A stretch of DNA of 21,955 nucleotides, from IMG/VR virus record IMGVR_UViG_3300037225_000132, positions 1-21,955 of that record, one strand, 5' to 3'. A program made the translations under genes and the position numbers. Positions 7,933-13,797 of the stretch are shown piece after piece. The DNA is from a virus. Under the pieces are notes generated by a model, which was given only the letters and a program-made list of their open reading frames with translations, was not told the DNA's origin and ran no database searches. Each line of letters opens with the position of its first letter. The first letter of the stretch is position 1.

Positions 7933-8091
7933 TTATTTTCCTTTGGCGGGTGCCGGTTTCTTCTCGGGTTCTACCGCAACCAATTCAACGACGCCTTTTT
8001 TCAATAGCGCCTGAACCTCTTTTTCATCGGCAATCCAAACAACATCGCCGGCTTCGTAGCCTTCATGATCTTTTAGAAATTTGACTTTCAT
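7933..8091 (-). CDS. Small conserved phage protein, 52 aa
   Basis: A compact 52-codon ORF (begins MKVKFLKDHEGYEAGDVVWI, ends in a Lys/Pro/Ala-rich tail). The ATG at 8091 has AAAGGAT about 8 bases upstream and its stop is one base from the next ATG. Short proteins with 'MKVKFLK...Y.AGDVV.V' and an 'L.KKGV.E' ending are frequent in phage head operons, often with the size and fold of small beta proteins. No function is established. It lies directly downstream of a perfect 10-bp hairpin, so its translation or transcript ends may be controlled there. Confidence 0.72.
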   Translation of the reverse strand: MKVKFLKDHEGYEAGDVVWIADEKEVQALLKKGVVELVAVEPEKKPAPAKGK

Positions 8092-8107
8092 GGAATTTTA
8101 TCCTTTG

Positions 8108-8138
8108 GGCGTGCGGGCAAGGAGACAACCCGCACGCC
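8108..8138 (-). promoter_or_regulatory. Perfect 10-bp intergenic hairpin before a ribosome binding site
   Basis: GGCGTGCGGG (8108-8117) pairs without mismatch with CCCGCACGCC (8129-8138), loop 11 bases. On the minus strand the 3' arm ends two bases before the AAAGG ribosome binding site of the 52-aa gene. No T-run follows, so it is not a standard terminator. It may be an mRNA processing or stability element separating the beta-helix gene from downstream genes, or a site read at DNA level. Confidence 0.7.
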
Positions 8139-8155
8139 GAGAGAGTTGAAAAAGT

Positions 8156-9079
8156 TTAGACGTGCGTTGTTTCCACCGCGCCGGTCGTGCCGTTGACAAC
8201 ATAGTTCCCGATGACACGAGCCGCCGGGGAGTTGGTGACATCGAAGGCGTCGCCACCAGACACGAAGTTGTTGACATAGAACGCCAGGCCAGCCAAGCCG
8301 GTTTGAGCGGAATGATCAACCACACCATAGGAAGCACCATAGATGGTGTTCCTGCGCACCAGGGTGCCATCACTCAGGTAGGCATGGTTCAGGAAACCGG
8401 AAGTTGAGGCATAGATCATGCAATCCTCAACCAAACTTTGGTTGAAGTTTCCGCCAGCCGTGCCAACATTGATTCCAAGCGCCGGGGTTGCAGTGTCGCC
8501 GCCCACGTGACAATTGCGCAGGGTGATACCACCGCCGGTTACAATTTGCAGGCCGCCGGTTGTGCGATTGACAAAGGCAACATTTTCGAAAATCGAGCGG
8601 AAACAAATCGCCAGGTTCATCGCCCAGGCTGCGCCAGATCCGCCAAACTGCATGTTGAAAAGGTTCAATCCACGCACGCCGGTTGAAGCAACTGTGTCAG
8701 TGGTTGACGCTCCCTCAACACGAGCGATACCGGCCCCATTGCCGCGAGGATCAGCGCCAATCCCGATAATGTCGCAGTAATTCGGGAGAGCGGTCAGGGC
8801 GGAGTAAGCCGTCGCTGTACCCTGGACATAAATCCGGTTGCGAACATAAACGTTCGTTGCCGCCATTGCCAGGCGATAGGCTTCGGCTGCGGTGATAGCC
8901 GTCGAAAGCTCATCGAACGGTCTCAGCCAGGAACTGCCATAATAAGTCGACAAACCAACGATGTTATTGACGAAATATTCCCGGCCGGGATAATCGCCAG
9001 GGTATCCGTGTGCCGATCCACCATCAATCAGATCGGACAAGCGCGATACGCCTTTTTTCATGATATAGGGAGTGTTCAT
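8156..9079 (-). CDS. Right-handed beta-helix structural protein next to the capsid gene
   Basis: A 307-aa protein. Residues of about 130-300 show short repeating turns (GITLRNCHVGG, SLVEDCMIYAS, TLVRRNTIYGA, FYVNNFVSGG, ARVIGNYVV) with aligned N and hydrophobic residues, the hallmark of pectate-lyase-like beta-helix proteins. The N-terminal 60 residues (YPGREYFVNNIVG, then STAITAAEAYRLA) are a separate region. It follows the major capsid gene and has GGAG about 9 bases before ATG 9079. Beta-helices in phages are usually tailspikes or depolymerases at the tail; one placed directly behind the capsid suggests a head fibre or capsid decoration. No catalytic residues can be assigned. Function is inferred. 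Confidence 0.7.
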   Translation of the reverse strand: MNTPYIMKKGVSRLSDLIDGGSAHGYPGDYPGREYFVNNIVGLSTYYGSSWLRPFDELSTAITAAEAYRLAMAATNVYVRNRIYVQGTATAYSALTALPNYCDIIGIGADPRGNGAGIARVEGASTTDTVASTGVRGLNLFNMQFGGSGAAWAMNLAICFRSIFENVAFVNRTTGGLQIVTGGGITLRNCHVGGDTATPALGINVGTAGGNFNQSLVEDCMIYASTSGFLNHAYLSDGTLVRRNTIYGASYGVVDHSAQTGLAGLAFYVNNFVSGGDAFDVTNSPAARVIGNYVVNGTTGAVETTHV

Positions 9080-9092
9080 TTTGATTGTCTCC

Positions 9093-9116
9093 GGGGGAGG
9101 CTGTTACACCTCCCCC
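9093..9116 (-). promoter_or_regulatory. Perfect 8-bp hairpin between capsid and beta-helix genes
   Basis: GGGGGAGG (9093-9100) pairs exactly with CCTCCCCC (9109-9116), loop 8 bases. On the minus strand its 3' arm abuts the GGAG ribosome binding site of the beta-helix gene, and its 5' arm looks like a decoy Shine-Dalgarno. No T-run follows. It may protect the 3' end of the abundant capsid mRNA after processing, or reduce transcription of the next gene. Confidence 0.65.
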
Positions 9117-9152
9117 ATCTAACTTGATTTGAAAGAAACGATTTAGGCGAGA

Positions 9153-11435
9153 TTACACGCCCACGTTGTAGGTTTCGGCAGACGCATAAGCATCCCGATA
9201 ACCCAGGCCCCAGCGAGTGAGAGCAACCACTTCCCAGGAATCCGCATTGGCAATGCGGGTGGTTTCAATGGTCATCAGCCGCTTGTAGGCAATTTTCCAT
9301 TGATCCCAGCGGACGGCGATGATACCGCCTGTGGTGTTGTTGCCGACGGTCGTGAGATCAACTTTGCCGGCGGTGTTGGCCTTGCGGGATGGCTGCCGCC
9401 AGTGCATGAAGTAGGACTGGTTGATGGGGTAATTCCAGAGCCGGGCCAGGACGCCGCTTTCCATAGTCGCATTCGTCCAGACATCCTTTGTCTTGACGGT
9501 TGCCATCTTGAGCGAGGCGAAGTAGACATTCGGGTCAACGATAAACGCGCATTTTGCAACGTCGGCGGCGATACCATTCAAGCCCAGTTTGCGGACGGTT
9601 TCCAGGTAATCATCCTCGGACAGAGCGCCAGAAGCCGACCGCCCGTTGGCAATGCCGATCTTGCGGAAACCATTTGTCAGCAGAAACAGGGTAGTAGCTG
9701 CACCGGAATAGGTCGTGCCGCCAATATCGTTGATGTTGCTGGCAGCAGCGGTATCGCCATCAATGACAACATGCTCCATCTGTTCAGCGCCGGAAAGCTG
9801 GAGCTGGCGCCGGAGATTGGGAACGTAACCGATCAGGTTATCCTCGGTGAGTTCGCCGGAATAGATATCCCGCGCGCCCATTTTGCCGACCGTGATATTT
9901 TTGTTCAGGGTTCCAATCGTTGAGGCGGTCACGGTGGCGGCGGGGATATGCAGCGTAGAATCACCGGCGGCAACTTCGGCAACTTTATACCAGGTAGGAT
10001 CGGTGCTTTCCAAAGGCCAGGTCTCGGATGCATAACCGTCCGGGATGGTCTCGGATGGGATTTTCGCCACAACAGTGGGGGTTGACCGGATCGCCTCCCA
10101 AAGTTGATTGGAGTAGGCGGTGCCAACCCAATCCGAACCGATGTTCGTGTAAATATAGTTCGGGTCACCATCGTTGGTTTTGAAGGCGCCTTTGATGGCC
10201 TCATCAGTCAAGTCGAGGCCGATAGCGGCTTTCAGTGCGGCCTGAGCATAGGCTTTGGTGTACACGGATTCCTTGTTTCCGCCATCTCCACCCAGGCGGG
10301 CTACCTTCAGCGCCAGGGCTTTATAAGCTGAGACGCTTACCGGAGCCATTTTATCTGACTTGGCCGCGTGCAGACTGTTCTGGAGGCTGATCATCAATCC
10401 CAATTCAGCCGCGTCCAGGGCATCGTACTTGGCGGTATCGGCCCAATTGTTGACGCGGGGCATTCCACCTGGAAGGCGGAATTTGGAGGCCCATTCTTTG
10501 TTGATCTTATCGGCAGTCTCGGTGACCGCCTTATCAACGGCGGCCTTGATAGCCGTATCTTGCACGGCTCTCGCCTTTTCAGCCGCCTCTACTTCTTTAG
10601 CTTTGGCGGCGTCGCGTTCGTCCAATAACCTAATCAAATCTTTTTCGTCCATTGTAAACTCCTTATGCTTGGGTGATTGATTACCGGTGTTGGCCGCCGC
10701 AGCTCCCGCCGCCTCTGGGTCATCTGCCGGGATAACGGGCATTTGCATACCCGCATTTTCAAAGTGAGATTTCATAACGGGCATAGCGACGGCGTAATTG
10801 TTTGCAGGCTGCCGCTTGCCCTCTGCGTCGATCAGTGATAATTCACAAACCGGCCAACTCTGGATAAATCCATCTTTGGCAACTCTTACCAGGTGCGCAA
10901 TGCTGCCACTGGAGGCACGCGCTACACCGTTTTTAGCCGCGTCCCAAATGCGCTTCGCCAGGTCTTTGGTGCGGTCCAAAATCACCCGATACCAGTGGCC
11001 GTCCTTATCGGTGCGGGTGTACTTCGCCATGCCGATTTGCACCGGCTCGCCCATTGGCTTACCTTCGGGCGAATAGCCGTGATAATAAAACGCCGGAATG
11101 GTTTTGTAGACGTCCAAATAAGCCTGGGTGTTTTGATTGAAATACTGACCGTCCGTGTCCTTGCCATCCAAAGGGCCGCCAAAGGGCATACCGAGTACGT
11201 CCAATTCCCAATCGCCGGCGGCCTTGACCGTAAGTCCGAATGACTTTAGGGACTTTATTTCGATCTTGCCATCTTTCAGCATCTGGGCAGCCTCTTCGAT
11301 GGTCTTTGCCTTTCCGGTCAGGGTTGCATAGCACATTGCAATGGCAGACGGCTCATCTTGCCCACCGTCCATAACGGACTGCTTACATTTGTCCATATCC
11401 GCCCATTGGCTTTCGGGTAAATTGTCGTAGGGCAT
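9153..11435 (-). CDS. Prohead protease - scaffold - major capsid protein fusion
   Basis: Start ATG 11435 (760 aa) has AAGGAG four bases upstream; an in-frame TTG at 11465 lies inside a hairpin and is unlikely. Residues 7-45 are a small Cys-containing domain (MDKCKQSVMDGG...CYATL) found ahead of some phage proteases. Residues about 60-220 form a HK97-type (U35) prohead protease with the family's His in AFYYHG (H119), Ser in RASSGS (175/176) and acidic CELSLID (E198). Residues about 265-325 are a charged coiled coil, the scaffold-like delta region. From about 335 to 760 it is the HK97-fold capsid subunit. An internal ATG with a strong ribosome binding site is at codon 262. The protease, scaffold and capsid, normally separate genes, are thus in one frame. 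Confidence 0.85.
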   Translation of the reverse strand: MPYDNLPESQWADMDKCKQSVMDGGQDEPSAIAMCYATLTGKAKTIEEAAQMLKDGKIEIKSLKSFGLTVKAAGDWELDVLGMPFGGPLDGKDTDGQYFNQNTQAYLDVYKTIPAFYYHGYSPEGKPMGEPVQIGMAKYTRTDKDGHWYRVILDRTKDLAKRIWDAAKNGVARASSGSIAHLVRVAKDGFIQSWPVCELSLIDAEGKRQPANNYAVAMPVMKSHFENAGMQMPVIPADDPEAAGAAAANTGNQSPKHKEFTMDEKDLIRLLDERDAAKAKEVEAAEKARAVQDTAIKAAVDKAVTETADKINKEWASKFRLPGGMPRVNNWADTAKYDALDAAELGLMISLQNSLHAAKSDKMAPVSVSAYKALALKVARLGGDGGNKESVYTKAYAQAALKAAIGLDLTDEAIKGAFKTNDGDPNYIYTNIGSDWVGTAYSNQLWEAIRSTPTVVAKIPSETIPDGYASETWPLESTDPTWYKVAEVAAGDSTLHIPAATVTASTIGTLNKNITVGKMGARDIYSGELTEDNLIGYVPNLRRQLQLSGAEQMEHVVIDGDTAAASNINDIGGTTYSGAATTLFLLTNGFRKIGIANGRSASGALSEDDYLETVRKLGLNGIAADVAKCAFIVDPNVYFASLKMATVKTKDVWTNATMESGVLARLWNYPINQSYFMHWRQPSRKANTAGKVDLTTVGNNTTGGIIAVRWDQWKIAYKRLMTIETTRIANADSWEVVALTRWGLGYRDAYASAETYNVGV
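10650..10664 (-). promoter_or_regulatory. Internal ribosome binding site and start within the capsid fusion
   Basis: On the minus strand AAGGAG (plus positions 10659-10664) is followed by a 6-base spacer and ATG at 10652-10650, in frame with the fusion ORF at codon 262 (MDEKDLIRLL). Such a good site inside a coding region is unlikely to be incidental. It would yield a separate 499-aa scaffold plus capsid protein, leaving the protease version as the minority product, much as lambda makes Nu3 from within gene C. Confidence 0.78.
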
Positions 11436-11449
11436 AGAACTCCTTAAAC

Positions 11450-11492
11450 AAAAAAGCGCAAACAATTTTCCTTTTCAGGAATTTGTTTGCGC
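11450..11492 (-). terminator. Terminator-like hairpin in front of the capsid gene (attenuator candidate)
   Basis: Minus strand: GCGCAAACAA (11492-11483) pairs perfectly with TTGTTTGCGC (11465-11456). An inner TTCC/GGAA stem and loop TGAAAA complete the hairpin, and TTTTTT (11455-11450) follows. This is a canonical intrinsic terminator shape in the direction of the late genes. It ends 5 bases before the capsid ribosome binding site, leaving no room for a promoter between them, so it can only act as a leader attenuator or partial read-through terminator. Confidence 0.78.
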
Positions 11493-11590
11493 CCTAACTC
11501 ACCGGCCGGCGCGCTGACTGCTCGTCCTAGCGCGATCCCTCGCGTTATTCCATAGCAGGTTACTTGCACAATGTAAAATCAGTTTACATC
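11493..11590 (-). ncRNA. Structured leader of the capsid gene
   Basis: About 100 bases without ORF between the sponge-like gene and the terminator hairpin. In minus-strand order it holds: ATGTAAA/TTTACAT (11583-11589 with 11571-11577), CTGCT/AGCAG (11554-11558 with 11518-11522) enclosing CGCGA/TCGCG (11531-11535 with 11540-11544, four-base loop), and a GCGC-rich stretch able to pair with GGGCGC at the foot of the terminator. Several pairings exclude each other, as in attenuators or riboswitches. No known riboswitch class is recognised. Confidence 0.45.
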
Positions 11591-11591
11591 A

Positions 11592-11602
11592 ATACTCAGT
11601 AT
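11592..11602. repeat. Dispersed dyad ATACT-S-AGTAT, copy 3 (intergenic)
   Basis: ATACTCAGTAT, extended to the 13-bp perfect dyad AATACT-C-AGTATT (11591-11603), in the spacer before the capsid gene. It overlaps the -10 of a weak promoter candidate. Shares CAAATACTGAGTA with the copy at 18477. Confidence 0.7.
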
Positions 11603-11626
11603 TTGTCATGCTGTCATTATGTGCAA
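11598..11626 (-). promoter_or_regulatory. Weak promoter candidate overlapping the ATACT-S-AGTAT dyad
   Basis: Minus strand TTGCAC (plus 11621-11626) and AATACT (plus 11598-11603) are spaced by 17 bases, 3/6 and 4/6 matches to sigma-70 boxes. The -10 is half of the 13-bp dyad AATACT-G-AGTATT, so a repressor binding the dyad would block it. A transcript from here would have a ~155-nt leader before the capsid gene, ending in the terminator-like hairpin. Confidence 0.35.
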
Positions 11627-11628
11627 CA

Positions 11629-11829
11629 TTACGGTTTTGGAAAAACGATATTCGCTCTCACGAAACAATCTTTAGCTTCAAGCAGTTTACGCATACCCGC
11701 TGATTTTTCCGGGCCGTCTGGCAAGGTATCCTCAAGGTCATGCGCGAGGTCGTAAAACTTTTTGCTGATAGTCTGCAAACCTACCGGCAGGTGTTTGTAC
11801 TCGAAAAACTGAATGGTTGTACTTGGCAT
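11629..11829 (-). CDS. Acb2/Tad1 hairpin-family-like protein (candidate cyclic-nucleotide sponge)
   Basis: A 66-aa protein with an excellent ribosome binding site (AAGGAG, 6 bases before ATG 11829). Its pattern, FEYKHLPVGLQTISKKFYDLAH, then DTLPDGPEKSAGMRKLLEAKD and a final C-VRA, is the one I recall for small phage proteins annotated with the Acb2/Tad1 hairpin domain: an aromatic/His segment, a helix with LQ..S..F..LA, the turn LPDGPEK, and a second helix RKLLEAKD.aVRA. Members of this family that have been tested bind cyclic oligonucleotides or cyclic ADP-ribose molecules and blunt CBASS or Thoeris immunity. Others of this size have no tested function. The similarity is from memory, not from a search. 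It sits in the late operon between the Cys-rich peptide and the capsid leader. Confidence 0.62.
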   Translation of the reverse strand: MPSTTIQFFEYKHLPVGLQTISKKFYDLAHDLEDTLPDGPEKSAGMRKLLEAKDCFVRANIVFPKP

Positions 11830-11847
11830 TTTATTCTCCTTTTCTGT

Positions 11848-11958
11848 TTATTTCTCGTTGTACAGAATAGTACAAATCTCGTACAATTCACACGTATCAC
11901 AGCACTGACTATGATCTTTGCAATGCCATCGAAATAGCCGAGAAAGAAAGCGCCTCAT
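11848..11958 (-). CDS. Cys-rich 36-aa micro-protein
   Basis: ATG 11958 lies two bases after the stop of the 72-aa gene, with AAAGG about 7 bases upstream, and the stop is 18 bases before the next ATG. The peptide begins with a basic MRRFLSRLFRWH and continues with C13 and a Cys/His cluster (CKDHSQCCDTCELYEIC), which could bind zinc. Codon phase and spacing fit the surrounding gene chain. Repeated GTACAA words here are part of this coding frame. Family not recognised. Confidence 0.6.
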   Translation of the reverse strand: MRRFLSRLFRWHCKDHSQCCDTCELYEICTILYNEK

Positions 11959-11960
11959 AT

Positions 11961-12179
11961 TTACGCCTTTTCAATCCAGTGCCAGGTTGAGTCTCTCCAT
12001 GTTTCACTGAATTCGGTATTGATGTTCATAAAGATACCGCCACGTCCATCAATGGGAAGGGAAAGAACAAAAAGCGTAACCAGTCCCTTTTCAGCATTCT
12101 GAACATCAATGACAATAGCGGCTCTGTGAACCATTCCGCAAACAAAGTGAACCATTCGCCCAACTGTTAGACCATCCAT
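11961..12179 (-). CDS. Conserved small phage protein, 72 aa
   Basis: Starts ATG 12179, directly after the TAG of the gp10-like gene. The pattern MDGLTVGRMVHFV...HRAAIVIDV and a C-terminal TWHWIEKA is typical of a very widespread but uncharacterised small phage protein (VGR.VHYV ... HRPAIVV ... TWHWPE). It appears to be a small beta-barrel-like domain. Often found near head genes; role unknown. Confidence 0.7.
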   Translation of the reverse strand: MDGLTVGRMVHFVCGMVHRAAIVIDVQNAEKGLVTLFVLSLPIDGRGGIFMNINTEFSETWRDSTWHWIEKA

Positions 12180-12662
12180 CTAATTTAGTCCTACCTTTTT
12201 TAGCAATCTATTTATCCACGCCTGATAAATCTCGGTTATCTCTTTTTGTTTCGACAACGCCACGTCGAACAGTTTGCGCCAGCCAATGCGTGCCATTGCT
12301 TTAGCCTGTTTTTGCCCAATAACATGCTTTGCATAACTCGCCCTATTGCCAATCACTGTTGCCCAGCTCGCCGGCCGGCTACGAACATAAAACTGTTTGC
12401 CCAATACTTCAGACGACCCGGTGTTTTTGCTCTCGGATATTTGCATACCCGTTCCCCGGATGTAGTAAGGGACTGGGGGCATATTGGCGTCTGTCTCCAT
12501 CGGGTAAGATCGCAGACCCCGGGTATCGAGGATGAGGTTTGCTGATTCCTCGCCTGCCGCTTGCCAGGTGTCCTTGATTTCGTCTTTCAGCTCATCGAAC
12601 TTCTTTTCGAGTTTATCAAGGCCCTCGATTTTTATATGGATCGCAGTGTTTTCGTCTGCCAT
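12180..12662 (-). CDS. HK97 gp10-like / minor head-tail protein
   Basis: The 160-aa version from ATG 12662 is preferred: GAGG lies upstream and it shares TAATG with the MuF gene; the open frame extends 13 codons further. It has an N-terminal helix pair (IEGLDKLEKKFDELKDEIKDTW), a middle beta section and YVRSRPASWATVIGNRASYAKHVIG, then a C-terminal helix after GWRKL. This matches the gp10-like tail completion/minor virion family found next to MuF and capsid genes. A different position than the usual one (after connector) is noted. Confidence 0.6.
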   Translation of the reverse strand: MADENTAIHIKIEGLDKLEKKFDELKDEIKDTWQAAGEESANLILDTRGLRSYPMETDANMPPVPYYIRGTGMQISESKNTGSSEVLGKQFYVRSRPASWATVIGNRASYAKHVIGQKQAKAMARIGWRKLFDVALSKQKEITEIYQAWINRLLKKVGLN

Positions 12663-13480
12663 TAGATACCTCGTATATTGGTTGAACTGGCCTTCCAGCA
12701 CCGGCAGCGAACATGATACGGCGGGCGGTATATCGGTTGTCCGGTCTTTGGATTGGTTGCAAAACTGTCACCGTGTTTTACTTTCTTCCCGTTCAGCGGC
12801 CCGCACAACGGGCAAACCCGATCATCATTGTTCGTGTACCACGTATCAATTACCTGAACATCGGGATATTCTTTTACCAATCTATCCCCGGCGATATCCT
12901 GGCCGGCGGCATAGGCACTGGTTACCTCGGTCGTCGCAATCATCCCGGCGCGTTGTTCGTTGAACGGGAGAAGCGACCGAAGATCACCCATTGTCATACC
13001 GGGCGTTTCCACGAATTGAGCAACGGCGGATTGAACGGCTTGCAGACTGGTTGCGTCGACCTTGCTTATCAGTTGCCCGGCGTATTGCCTTGCCCAGTTT
13101 GCCGCCTCGCTATTGGTCAGTGTCCAATCGATGCCAATTGGGACATCTACCCCAAACAACGATACACCCGACCGGGCGGCTTGTTGAACCATTGCCAGAA
13201 GTTGCGCCTCAAAGAAGGCGTCGTTATCTTCGAGCGCCATTTGTATCCAGGCTGGATCAATGATTGCTTTGCGCCCGGTCAACATTTCGAGAATGCGGCG
13301 AAGATTGTTGAATTGGCGAACAAAGCGATATTTCAGCAGCCTTGTGAGACGTCTTTCAAGCCGCATCTTTTCCAGGTGTTTTGGCTCGCGTGGATCGCGC
13401 CCTGCCTTGATCGCCGTGGCAAGAACAGGAGAAGCCAGGGAGATGGCTCTTATAAGGTTTGCTTTGGCAAGTAGGGTCAT
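12662..13480 (-). CDS. MuF-like minor head protein (SPP1 gp7 type)
   Basis: A 272-aa protein that would join the portal vertex inside the head. The N-terminal 100 residues are basic and helical. The C-terminal MuF domain has the motif TTEVTSAYAAGQ (183-194), then DTWYTNNDDRVCPLCGPLNG (212-231) and PPYHVRCRC (253-261), with C223, C226, H256, C259 and C261 as likely metal ligands. ATG 13480 is preceded by AAAGGTGA, and its end couples to the gp10-like gene. Normally the portal gene is directly upstream; here micro-ORFs and two appendage-like genes are. Confidence 0.88.
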   Translation of the reverse strand: MTLLAKANLIRAISLASPVLATAIKAGRDPREPKHLEKMRLERRLTRLLKYRFVRQFNNLRRILEMLTGRKAIIDPAWIQMALEDNDAFFEAQLLAMVQQAARSGVSLFGVDVPIGIDWTLTNSEAANWARQYAGQLISKVDATSLQAVQSAVAQFVETPGMTMGDLRSLLPFNEQRAGMIATTEVTSAYAAGQDIAGDRLVKEYPDVQVIDTWYTNNDDRVCPLCGPLNGKKVKHGDSFATNPKTGQPIYRPPYHVRCRCWKASSTNIRGI

Positions 13481-13481
13481 T

Positions 13482-13520
13482 TCACCTTTGAGGGTTTTTC
13501 AAAACACGAATTCTTAACAT
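13482..13520 (-). CDS. 12-aa ORF with strong ribosome binding site
   Basis: AAGGAG (plus 13529-13534), 8 bases before ATG 13520, is one of the best sites in the window, yet the frame (MLRIRVLKNPQR) stops after 12 codons, one base before the MuF ATG (TGA-A-ATG). It may be a leader peptide that couples translation to MuF, or the start of a gene whose body was lost. Confidence 0.35.
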   Translation of the reverse strand: MLRIRVLKNPQR

Positions 13521-13647
13521 TTTATTATCTCCTTATTGTGTCAATCAACATAATCGGTCATAGTATCACCTTTAGCCACATCGTGCCCTGGTCGATCCCC
13601 GGACTGCATCGGTCACGAGGTGGAAAAATCATGTTTTACAAGTCCTG

Positions 13648-13746
13648 TTATCGAATGCGTGCATCGTCAATCATTTTCCTGACCGCCAGGTGCGCCAGAC
13701 AAAGGCGGAAAGCAACAGCCAAAACGACAACGGCGAGGTAGATCAT
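13648..13746 (-). CDS. 32-aa single-membrane-span micro-protein
   Basis: ATG 13746 follows GGTGAG and the stop of a 14-aa frame. The first 20 residues (MIYLAVVVLAVAFRLCLAHL) are hydrophobic with one Arg, a clear membrane span; the remaining 12 (AVRKMIDDARIR) are charged. It contains the Leu-Ala CTG-GCG pair in frame like the neighbouring genes, mildly supporting coding. It resembles small membrane peptides that phages use in lysis or regulation, but no family is recognised. Confidence 0.45.
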   Translation of the reverse strand: MIYLAVVVLAVAFRLCLAHLAVRKMIDDARIR

Positions 13747-13797
13747 AATCTCACCGTCCCTCGGTTTCGATCATTTTTGGATCGGTTTCAACCATGT

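Larger units (their letters stand above)
13481..13797 (-). other. Micro-ORF stretch between appendage and MuF genes
   Basis: 317 bases with no large gene. Four or five tiny frames follow each other: 14 aa (13795-13751), 32 aa (13746-13648), 24 aa (13632-13558), 6 aa and 12 aa (13520-13482), several with Shine-Dalgarno-like sites. The longest looks like a membrane peptide. The rest may be decay products of a former gene. Confidence 0.4.

Noticed and set aside
11436-11465. TTG start at 11465 for the capsid fusion.
   Set aside because: It falls in the arm of the terminator-like hairpin and has no ribosome binding site; ATG 11435 has AAGGAG at ideal spacing.
11493-11560. Hammerhead or twister ribozyme in the capsid leader.
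   Set aside because: The core sequences required for these ribozymes were not found; only generic hairpins could be shown.
11860-11895. Repeated GTACAA/TTGTAC words that look like an operator.
   Set aside because: They lie inside the 36-aa Cys-rich ORF, whose codons account for them.
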